Shown piece after piece: positions 4,954 through 12,058 of a stretch of DNA of 12,058 bases (the stretch's first letter is position 1; every line of letters starts with the position of its first letter). Source of the stretch: Flavobacteriaceae bacterium (lineage in GTDB: Bacteria; Bacteroidota; Bacteroidia; Flavobacteriales; Flavobacteriaceae); assembly GCA_029245825.1 (NCBI GenBank), contig JAQWON010000061.1, forward strand, positions 1 through 12,058, written 5' to 3'. Position numbers and translations under genes: made by a program. The notes beneath the pieces were generated by a model that was not told where the DNA came from, did no database searches, and saw only the letters and a program-made list of their open reading frames with translations.

Positions 4954-7341
4954 ATGAAATATAAAATTAAAAAAGTTGCTGTTTTAGGATCAGGAGTTAT
5001 GGGCTCAGGCATAGCATGTCATCTAGCCAATGTAGGGTTAGAAGTATTAATGCTTGACATACTCCCAAAAGATCTAAAAAACAAAAAAGATAGAAATTCA
5101 GTAGCTGATGGTGCTTTAGAAAAAGCTATTAAGTCAAAACCTTCTCCCTTATACAAAAAGGGTTTTGTCAAATACATAAAAACTGGAAATTTTGATGATG
5201 ATTTTGAAAAAATTTCAGAAGCAGATTGGATAATTGAGGTTGTTGTAGAGCTTTTAGAGATAAAAAGGAAAATTTTTGAAAGCGTTGAAAAGTATCGAAA
5301 GCCAGGAAGCCTAGTTACTTCAAACACATCTAGTATTCCTATTTCAATTTTAGCAAAAGATAGATCAGATGATTTTAAGAAACATTTTTGTGGAACACAT
5401 TTTTTTAATCCACCAAGATATATGCGTCTTTTAGAAATTATTCCTTCAGATGATAGCAAGCTTGAAATAATTGATTTTTTCATGGGATTTGGAAGCAATA
5501 TTCTAGGAAAGCAAACAGTTCTTTGTAAAGACACAACAGCTTTTATTGCTAATAGAATAGGAGTAATGTCTGGTTGTAAAATTTTTGAATTGACTGAAAA
5601 ATATGATATGACCATTGAAGAAGTAGATGCAATAACAGGAACTTTAATAGGCCGTCCAAATACTGCATCTTATAGGCTTCAGGATTTGGTTGGACTTGAC
5701 ACTAGTGATAAGGTCACAAATTTTGTTGTCGAAAATGCTAAGGGAGATGCTTTTTTTAAAAATGTTGGGGAAACTCCTACACCAAAATTTTTTACATTTT
5801 TAATTGATAACAATTTTTTAGGGAATAAAACAAAAAAAGGTTTTTATGAGAAAACGGATAAAAGAGATGATAAAGGCAGGACTATTATTAATGCCTTAGA
5901 TTTAAAAACGCTTAAATATAGACCTTCTGTTCGCCCTAAACTTGAAGTTGTAAAAAGTGCTAAAGGGATTGAATCCATGTCTAAAAGAATTCAAAACCTG
6001 ATCGTTGGAGAAGATAAAGTAAACTTATTTTTAAATGAATATTTTACCTCCATATTCTCTTATGTAATTAAAAGAGTTCCTGAAATTTCTGAACAGTATT
6101 ATCAAATAGATGATGCTATGCGTTCAGGATATTTTTGGGATTATGGTCCTTTTGAATATTGGGACCTTATAGGCTTTGAAAAAGGTTTTGAAATGATATC
6201 TTCTGAAGGACTAAAGCTACCAGATTGGATCCAAAAAATGCAAAAAATAAATGCTGGTGCTTTTTATGTTTATGAGAACGGGGAAAAGAAATATTTTAAT
6301 CTTCAAACAGGAAAATATGAAGCTATCCCTGGATCAGAATCTATCATTTTACTTGATACTTATAGGAAAAACAAACCTGTAATTAAAAACAGCGAATGTA
6401 CAGTGCACGATATTGGAGATGGGGTCCTTTGTCTTGAATTTAGAAGCAAGAGTAATTCTCTAGGTGATGGAATAATAAAAGCAATAGATGAAGCAATATC
6501 AATTGCTGAGGAAGGGAAATGGAAGGGGATTGTAATAGGGAATAATGCAAAACAGTTTAGTGTAGGAGCTAATTTAATGGGTGTTGGAATGTTTGCTATG
6601 CAAAAGAAATTTGATGATTTACAAAAAATGGTTGCTGGTTTTCAACAGGTGATGATGAGAATAAGAACATCAAAAATCCCTGTAGTAGCTGCAACCCAAG
6701 GATATGTTTTTGGTGGAGGTTGTGAAATCGCAATGCACTGTGATGCAGGAATTTATGCTGCTGAGTCTTATATAGGTCTTGTTGAAGTAGGAGTAGGATT
6801 ATTACCAGCAGGTGGCGGGACAAAGGAATTTGCTTTACGAGCTTCAGAGTCTTTTTTTGAAGGAGATGTTAAAATTCCAACATTAATTGACTATTTTAAA
6901 ACAATTGCTACTGCAAATGTTGCCACTTCTGCGCATCAAGCTTTTGATTTACATTATCTAAATCCTGAACGCGACTTTGTTTGCTATAATGCGCCCCAAA
7001 ATATTGCCATGGCTAAGGAAAAAGTGATAGAATTGGCTAAAAATTATATAGCCCCTTCTGTAAAAGGTGATATTCAAGTTCTAGGGCGTAATGGATTGAG
7101 TGTGCTTTATTCTGCAATCAATGAGTTCCGTTTAGGAGAATATATGTCTGATTATGACGTTGAAATCGCTAAGAAAGTTGCTTATGTAATTTGTGGTGGT
7201 GATTTAACAGGAACTCAATATGTTTCTGAGCAATATTTATTAGATTTAGAAAGAGAAGCATTTGTTAGCCTATTAGGGAATCAAAAAACTCTTGATAGAA
7301 TTCAATATTTACTAATGAACAACAAACCCTTAAGAAATTAA
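4954..7341 (+). CDS. fadN: Fused 3-hydroxyacyl-CoA dehydrogenase / enoyl-CoA hydratase (FadN-type)
   Basis: A 795-residue two-enzyme fusion that hydrates trans-2-enoyl-CoA and then oxidises the 3-hydroxyacyl-CoA with NAD+. The dehydrogenase comes first. The NAD-binding site is VAVLGSGVMGSGIACHLA (8-25); NTSSIPIS is at 124-131; and GTHFFNPP (147-154) carries the expected catalytic His149, with Glu161 as its likely partner. The dehydrogenase C-terminal helical domains follow to about 440, including KKGFYEK (294-300). The hydratase is at about 480-795, with FSVGAN (535-540), the oxyanion-hole region GGGCEIAMHCD (587-597) and LVEVGVGLLPAGGGT (609-623); Glu591 and Glu611 fit the two catalytic glutamates. 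This order (dehydrogenase before hydratase) and length match Bacillus FadN rather than E. coli FadB, where the order is reversed. The thiolase gene follows after 10 nt, so the two are one operon. Both active sites look complete. Confidence 0.93.
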   Translation: MKYKIKKVAVLGSGVMGSGIACHLANVGLEVLMLDILPKDLKNKKDRNSVADGALEKAIKSKPSPLYKKGFVKYIKTGNFDDDFEKISEADWIIEVVVELLEIKRKIFESVEKYRKPGSLVTSNTSSIPISILAKDRSDDFKKHFCGTHFFNPPRYMRLLEIIPSDDSKLEIIDFFMGFGSNILGKQTVLCKDTTAFIANRIGVMSGCKIFELTEKYDMTIEEVDAITGTLIGRPNTASYRLQDLVGLDTSDKVTNFVVENAKGDAFFKNVGETPTPKFFTFLIDNNFLGNKTKKGFYEKTDKRDDKGRTIINALDLKTLKYRPSVRPKLEVVKSAKGIESMSKRIQNLIVGEDKVNLFLNEYFTSIFSYVIKRVPEISEQYYQIDDAMRSGYFWDYGPFEYWDLIGFEKGFEMISSEGLKLPDWIQKMQKINAGAFYVYENGEKKYFNLQTGKYEAIPGSESIILLDTYRKNKPVIKNSECTVHDIGDGVLCLEFRSKSNSLGDGIIKAIDEAISIAEEGKWKGIVIGNNAKQFSVGANLMGVGMFAMQKKFDDLQKMVAGFQQVMMRIRTSKIPVVAATQGYVFGGGCEIAMHCDAGIYAAESYIGLVEVGVGLLPAGGGTKEFALRASESFFEGDVKIPTLIDYFKTIATANVATSAHQAFDLHYLNPERDFVCYNAPQNIAMAKEKVIELAKNYIAPSVKGDIQVLGRNGLSVLYSAINEFRLGEYMSDYDVEIAKKVAYVICGGDLTGTQYVSEQYLLDLEREAFVSLLGNQKTLDRIQYLLMNNKPLRN

Positions 7342-7351
7342 ACTTTATAAA

Positions 7352-8521
7352 ATGGAAGCATACATTATAACTGGATATCGCTCTGCAGTTGCAAAGGCAA
7401 AAAGAGGAGGATTTAAAAATTTCAGATCTGATGACTTGGCTGTAGAAGTTGTTAAGCACTTAGTTAAGAGTGTTCCAAAGTTGGATCCCTCAACCATTGA
7501 TGATGTAATTGTTGGTTGTGCTAATCCAGAAGGAGAACAAGGACTTCAAATAGGAAGACTAATTGCTGCTCGCTCCTTAGGTAAGGAAGTTCCAGGAATC
7601 ACAATTAATAGATATTGTGCATCTGGACTAGAGGCTATAGCTTTAGCTGTTTCTAAAATTAAAGCTGGTTTTGGAGAGATATATATTGCTGGAGGAACTG
7701 AAAGTATGAGTTTACTTCCAATGACAGGTTATAAGCTTTCCCCTAGTTATAAGGCTAATATTGATAATATAAATTATCATGTTAGCATGGGAGCTACAGC
7801 GGAAGCTGTATCAAGTAAGTATAAAATTTCAAGAGAACAAGCAGATTCTTTCTCATATTCTTCTCATATGAAAGCAGCAAATGCAATTGATAAAGGTTTC
7901 TTCAATGAAGAAATAGTTCCAATAAAAGTTGATGAAGTTTTTGTTAAAAATGGCAAGCGAGTAGAATCAAGCCATGTTGTGGAGATTGATGAAGGCGTTA
8001 GAAGAGATACAACTTTAGACGGTTTAGCAAAATTACGTCCAGCCTTTAAAAAAGGAGGAGTTGTTACCGCTGGGAATTCATCTCAAACATCTGACGGAGC
8101 TGCTTTTACTCTAGTTATGAGTGAGAAAAAGGTTGCAGAATTAGGGCTTCAGCCCATTGCTAAATTATTGGGTTGTGCAGTTGGTGGTGTAGACCCTCTT
8201 TATATGGGCATTGGACCGTGTGTAGCAATTCCGAAAGTTTTGAATCAGGTAGGACTTAAACTTTCAGACATAGAACAAACTGAGCTTAATGAAGCGTTTG
8301 CCGTTCAGTCTTTGGCTGTAATTCAAGAAGCTGGTTTAGACCCTGAGACAGTAAATTTAAATGGCGGAGCAATAGCAATGGGCCATCCTTTAGGCTGTAC
8401 AGGGGCAAAATTGACAATTCAGTTACTCAATGATATGAAAAGAAAGAAACAGAAGTTTGGAATGGTAACTGCTTGTGTAGGTGGAGGTCAGGGAATCGCT
8501 GGTGTATTTGAAAGGTTATAA
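7352..8521 (+). CDS. fadA: Acetyl-CoA acyltransferase (3-ketoacyl-CoA thiolase, FadA-type)
   Basis: A 389-residue thiolase of usual length that cleaves 3-ketoacyl-CoA with CoA to give acetyl-CoA and a shortened acyl-CoA. All expected active-site parts are present: nucleophile Cys89 in NRYCASGLEAIA (86-97), GNSSQTSDGAA (241-251), NEAFAVQ (313-319), His345 in GGAIAMGHPLGCTGAK (338-353), and the second catalytic cysteine Cys375 in CVGGGQG (375-381). It lies 10 nt after the FadN-type gene, the fadN-fadA pairing known from Bacillus, which favours a beta-oxidation (degradative) role over a biosynthetic acetoacetyl-CoA thiolase. An acyl-CoA dehydrogenase gene often follows in such operons but does not here; the next gene is sucA after 86 nt. 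Confidence 0.94.
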   Translation: MEAYIITGYRSAVAKAKRGGFKNFRSDDLAVEVVKHLVKSVPKLDPSTIDDVIVGCANPEGEQGLQIGRLIAARSLGKEVPGITINRYCASGLEAIALAVSKIKAGFGEIYIAGGTESMSLLPMTGYKLSPSYKANIDNINYHVSMGATAEAVSSKYKISREQADSFSYSSHMKAANAIDKGFFNEEIVPIKVDEVFVKNGKRVESSHVVEIDEGVRRDTTLDGLAKLRPAFKKGGVVTAGNSSQTSDGAAFTLVMSEKKVAELGLQPIAKLLGCAVGGVDPLYMGIGPCVAIPKVLNQVGLKLSDIEQTELNEAFAVQSLAVIQEAGLDPETVNLNGGAIAMGHPLGCTGAKLTIQLLNDMKRKKQKFGMVTACVGGGQGIAGVFERL

Positions 8522-8571
8522 AATCAAATATTTTTTATTAATAAAATTCAAAAGTCTTTTATCAAAAAGTG

Positions 8572-8579
8572 TAATTTTG
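8572..8579 (+). promoter_or_regulatory. Candidate -7 promoter element for sucA
   Basis: TAATTTTG is an exact TAnnTTTG match 28 nt before the sucA ATG at 8608, in the 86-nt gap after the thiolase gene. I see no clear -33 box and no strong terminator after the thiolase, so sucAB could also be partly read through from the fad genes. Confidence 0.4.
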
Positions 8580-8607
8580 TTTTAGCAAGCTGTAAAGACT
8601 TTGCCAA

Positions 8608-11346
8608 ATGGATAAGTATTCTTTTTTAAATTCAGCTAATACGGACTATTTTGCTGAACTTTATGACCAATAAATTAAGTATCCTTATACTGTTGAACCT
8701 AGCTGGAGAGCTTTTTTTCAAGGGTTTGATTTTGGTTTAGAAAACGGAACTTCATTTTCTGAATCAGATACAATAGTTCCAGAAAATATAAAAAAGGAAT
8801 TTCAGGTAGTCAAACTAATTGATGCTTATAGAAACAGAGGACATTTGTTTACCAAAACAAATCCAGTCAGAGAAAGAAGAACATACAATCCGACCTTAGA
8901 TTTTCAAAATTTTGGGCTCAAAGAAAAAGATTTATCTACTGTTTTCAGTGCAGGAGAAATAATGGGTGTTGGATCTACAACCTTAAGTGAAATAATTATT
9001 CATTTAAAACAGATTTACTGTGATTCAACAGGAATAGAATATATGTATATTAGGAACCCTAAAAAAGTTGATTGGATTCAGAAAAGACTGAATATAAATA
9101 CCAATCACCCAAAATTTTCGGCAGATCAAAAAAAACATATTCTTTCAAAATTAAACCAAGCTGTTAGTTTTGAAAATTTTTTACATACAAAATTTGTAGG
9201 TCAGAAACGTTTTTCACTAGAAGGAGGAGAGTCCTTGATCCCTGCTATTGATTCAATAATTGAGTTAGCTGCTGAAAAGGGAGTAGAAGAATTTGTTATG
9301 GGGATGGCCCACCGAGGAAGATTGAATACTTTAATAAATATTTTTGGAAAATCTGCTAGAGATATTTTCAATGAATTTCAAGGCAAGGATTATGATGAAG
9401 AAGTGCTTTTTGATGGAGATGTAAAATATCATATGGGATGGACTTGTGAAAGAAAGACAGGTTCAGGAAAAAAAATAAACCTTAATATTGCCCCAAATCC
9501 GTCACACTTAGAAACGGTTGGTGCAATTGTTCAAGGGATCACTAGAGCGAAACAAGATGATAATTTTTCGGGAGACTCTTCAAAGGTACTTCCGATTATA
9601 GTTCATGGAGATGCGGCAATTGCTGGCCAAGGACTTCCTTATGAAATTGTTCAAATGGCTGGTTTGAAGGGATACAAAACAGGAGGTACAATTCATATAG
9701 TGGTTAACAATCAAATCGGTTTTACAACAAATTATCTTGATGCAAGAACTAGCACTTATTGTACAGATGTAGGGAAGGTTACTTTATGTCCTATTTTTCA
9801 TATTAATGCTGATGATGTAGAGGCTGTTATTCATGCAACCCTTTTTGCTCTAGAATATAGAATGGAATTTAATCAGGATGTTTTTATTGATTTATTAGGA
9901 TATAGGAAGTATGGTCATAATGAAGGTGATGAACCTCGTTTCACCCAACCTAAATTATATAAGGATATTGCAAAACATAAAAACCCCAATCAGATATATT
10001 CCGAGATTTTATTAACTGAAGGAGTTATAGATCAAGATCATTTATCTAAAATTGAAAAAGAATATAAAGAAATGCTTAATAAAGCTTTTGAAGATTCTTC
10101 AAAAGTAAAAGAAACTATCGTGACTGATTTTATGGCAGATGAGTGGAAAGATTTTGAGAGAGCTGATAAGGAAATAATGAGTAAAGAGGTCAAAACAAAG
10201 GTTGCAATCTCTGATTTAGAGTTAGTTGCTAATGCAGTAACTACAATTCCTAAAGGAAAAAAGTTTCTAAAAAAAATTCAAAAATTAATTGGCGACCGAA
10301 GATCAATGTTTTTTGAAAGAGATAAAATTGATTGGGCTATGGGAGAGATGTTAGCCTATGGTTCATTGCTTATGCAAGGATTCAATGTAAGAATTTCAGG
10401 ACAAGATGTTGAACGAGGCACATTTTCTCATAGACATGCTATTCTAAAGTCTGAAGAGTCTGAAGAGGAAGTTATTTTGCTAAAAAACATTGATTCTGAG
10501 ATTAAAGGAAACTTTTCAATTTATAACTCTTTACTTTCAGAATATGGAGTTTTAGGTTTCGATTATGGATATGCCATGGCAAGTCCAAAAACGCTTATAA
10601 TATGGGAAGCACAATTTGGAGATTTTAGTAATGGAGCCCAAATTATTTTAGATCAATATATTTCTGCAGCTGAGGATAAGTGGAAATTACAAAATGGAAT
10701 TGTTCTTTTTTTACCTCATGGCTATGAAGGTCAGGGGGCGGAGCATTCATCTGCGAGAATGGAAAGATACTTGCAACTTTGTGCAGAAGACAATATGATT
10801 GTAGCTAATTGTACGACTCCATCAAATTTATTTCATTTGCTAAGAAGACAAACAATTGTAAATTATAGAAAGCCACTTATAGTTTTTACTCCAAAGAGTT
10901 TGTTGAGACATCCTCTTGCAGTTTCTAAAAAAGATGATTTTACTAAAGGGAAATTTGAATTATTAATTCCAGACAAGGAAGTTTTACCTGATAAGTCAAA
11001 AACTTTGGTTTTTTGTTCTGGAAAGTTCTATTATGATTTGATTAAAGCCCGTGAAGAAAAAAACAGAATGGATGTTGCTATTGTCAGAGTTGAACAAATT
11101 TTCCCACTACCTAAAGATCAAATAAATGATCAGTTAAGTTTATATAGTAAAACAAAAGATATTGTTTGGGCTCAAGAAGAACCAAAAAATATGGGAGCCC
11201 TAAGTTATTTGCTTTTACATTTTGAAAAAGCAGCAGCTTTTCGTTTGGTAAGTAGACCGTTTTCTGATTCTCCTGCTTCTGGTAGTTCTGTAAGGTTTCA
11301 AAAAAGACATGATAAGGTTATTGAAAAAGTTTTTCGAAAGAATTGA
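8608..11346 (+). CDS. sucA: 2-oxoglutarate dehydrogenase E1 component, interrupted by an in-frame stop at codon 22
   Basis: This is the thiamine-diphosphate-dependent E1 subunit of the 2-oxoglutarate dehydrogenase complex, which decarboxylates 2-oxoglutarate and passes succinyl to the lipoyl group of E2 (TCA cycle). The natural start is the ATG at 8608, giving MDKYSFLNSANTDYFAELYDQ, a typical E1 N-terminus. Codon 22 is TAA, and the frame then continues correctly through EPSWRAFFQGFDFG to the TGA at 11344-11346, 912 codons in all, normal for the family. In full numbering: MGMAHRGRLN (231-240), NPSHLETVG (297-305), the cofactor region HGDAAIAGQG (333-342) with NNQIGFTT (367-374), ISGQDVERGTFSHRH (596-610), and HGYEGQGAEHSSAR from 704. 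Catalytic domains look intact. Without readthrough, the first in-frame TTG is codon 80 (8845) and the first ATG codon 119 (8962); there is no GTG earlier. sucB follows after 44 nt. Family identity is certain; whether a functional protein is made is not. Confidence 0.9.
8671..8673 (+). other. In-frame TAA stop inside sucA
   Basis: The codon order is CTT TAT GAC CAA TAA ATT AAG TAT. Related E1 proteins usually have a tyrosine after this Asp-Gln (LYDQYL), so a single change of TAT or TAC to TAA explains the stop without any frameshift. TAA ends the etfB, SCP2, fadN and fadA genes in the same window, so the codon is not reassigned. Confidence 0.9.
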
Positions 11347-11390
11347 TGAAAGAGATAAATAAATTAAATTTGATTAATAAATTATAAACT

Positions 11391-12058
11391 ATGGTTTTAG
11401 AAATGAAAGTCCCTTCTCCTGGAGAATCAATTACTGAGGTTGAAATTGCACAGTGGTTAATTTCAAATGGAGATTATGTTGAAAAAGACCAAGCTATTGC
11501 TGAGGTTGATTCTGATAAAGCTACGTTAGAGCTTCCGGCAGAAGCAAGCGGGACAGTTACTTTAAAGGCTGAAGAGGGAGATACAGTTGAAGTTGGAGCT
11601 ATAGTTTGTCTTATTGATACTGAGGGAAAACCTTCTGAGAATGATTCATCTGCACAAAATAAAAAAGAAGCTCCTGAGTCTATTGTAAAAGAGGCGAATA
11701 CCCAAGTTTCTACACAAAAAACTTATGCAACAGGCACTCCTTCGCCATCAGCAAAAAAAATAAGTTCGGAAAAGGGGATAGATTTGAGTCAAATAAAGGG
11801 TTCAGGACGTGATGGTAGAATAATAAAAGAAGATTTAGTTAAAGGAGTCCCTTCAATGGGTACGCAATCTAAAGAGGGTACTCGTTTAGATAAAAGAGAA
11901 AAACTTTCGATGCTAAGAAGAAAAGTAGCGGAAAGATTAGTTTCTGTGAAAAATGAGACAGCGATGCTGACCACTTTTAATGAAGCTGATATGAGTTCAA
12001 TTTTTGATTTAAGAAAAAAATATAAAGAGCCCTTTTTTGAAGAACACGGAGTTAAACT
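11391..12058 (+). CDS. sucB: Dihydrolipoamide succinyltransferase, E2 of 2-oxoglutarate dehydrogenase (3' part outside window)
   Basis: The first 222 residues of the E2 core protein are present; the gene runs off the window. The lipoyl domain covers about 1-80: VPSPGESITEVEIAQW (7-22) and the lipoylation site DSDKAT, with Lys43 as the modified residue. A linker of about 35 residues rich in Ser, Glu, Lys and Ala follows. The peripheral-subunit-binding domain (about 116-150) reads TPSPSAKKI, then GSGRDGRIIKEDL. The catalytic domain begins with KREKLSMLRRKVAERL, and TTFNEADMS (193-201) is the CoA-side signature. VPSPGES with TFNEADM indicates the succinyl- rather than acetyl-transferase. E2 forms the core that binds E1 (SucA) and E3 and makes succinyl-CoA. 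The start ATG at 11391 lies 44 nt after sucA, so the genes form an operon. Confidence 0.95.
   Translation, partial: MVLEMKVPSPGESITEVEIAQWLISNGDYVEKDQAIAEVDSDKATLELPAEASGTVTLKAEEGDTVEVGAIVCLIDTEGKPSENDSSAQNKKEAPESIVKEANTQVSTQKTYATGTPSPSAKKISSEKGIDLSQIKGSGRDGRIIKEDLVKGVPSMGTQSKEGTRLDKREKLSMLRRKVAERLVSVKNETAMLTTFNEADMSSIFDLRKKYKEPFFEEHGVK

Noticed and set aside
4854..5012. A 53-residue N-terminal extension of the SCP2 protein with a hydrophobic stretch
   Set aside because: It overlaps the fadN start on the other strand and covers both predicted promoters; the family-like protein begins at 4853.
5019..5615. A 198-residue minus-strand reading frame inside fadN
   Set aside because: It is the reverse of a well-conserved dehydrogenase domain and resembles no family I recognise; it is a shadow frame.
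6596..6823. A 75-residue minus-strand reading frame inside the hydratase domain
   Set aside because: It is low-complexity (Leu, His, Gln) and opposite conserved active-site motifs of a real gene.
8671..8673. Reassignment of TAA to an amino acid in this organism
   Set aside because: TAA is the normal terminator of several other genes in the window (etfB, the SCP2 gene, fadN, fadA), and those proteins end at the expected family length.
8845..11346. SucA as a natural 833-residue protein starting at TTG 8845
   Set aside because: The 79 codons before it match the E1 family N-terminus in the same frame, interrupted only by one TAA, so this start is an artefact of cutting at the stop.
11789..11974. 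A 61-residue minus-strand reading frame inside sucB
   Set aside because: It lies opposite the E2 subunit-binding and catalytic domains, with no family features of its own.

Overview
The window is about 12 kb of strongly A+T-rich bacterial chromosome. It most likely comes from a member of the Bacteroidota, probably a marine or aquatic flavobacterium. This is inferred from how the MutS tail, EtfA/EtfB, the fused FadN-type protein and the 2-oxoglutarate dehydrogenase E1 read, from weak or absent Shine-Dalgarno sequences, and from several upstream copies of the Bacteroidota -7 element TAnnTTTG. Stop codons are TAA, TGA and TAG, used normally. No phage, transposon, CRISPR array or defence system is visible; this is core metabolism.

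Layout. 1-206 is the 3' end of mutS (+). 259-431 holds tRNA-Gly(GCC) and tRNA-Leu(UAA) in tandem (+), followed by a hairpin at 433-469 that can terminate transcription from both sides. From 476 to 4853 all genes are on the minus strand. In transcription order they are a small SCP2-like lipid-binding protein, a sugar porter and a PfkB sugar kinase overlapping by 4 nt, then etfB and etfA. A 100-bp divergent promoter region (4854-4953) separates these from the plus-strand genes: fadN-like (3-hydroxyacyl-CoA dehydrogenase fused to enoyl-CoA hydratase), fadA-like thiolase, sucA (2-oxoglutarate dehydrogenase E1) and the 5' part of sucB (its E2 partner), which runs off the end.

How the genes work together. 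FadN and FadA carry out the last three steps of the beta-oxidation cycle. EtfAB takes electrons from the first step (acyl-CoA dehydrogenase, not in this window), and the SCP2 protein may bind acyl-CoA or other lipids. The acetyl-CoA produced is burned in the TCA cycle, where SucA/SucB act. The porter and kinase form a separate sugar-uptake pair lying between the lipid genes.

The most notable observation is an in-frame TAA at codon 22 of sucA (8671-8673). The 21 codons before it and the 890 after it read as one normal E1 protein, and there is no ATG, GTG or TTG before codon 80 from which translation could restart. This is either a nonsense mutation, a sequencing or assembly error, or an unusual expression mechanism. 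I found no convincing previously undescribed system.
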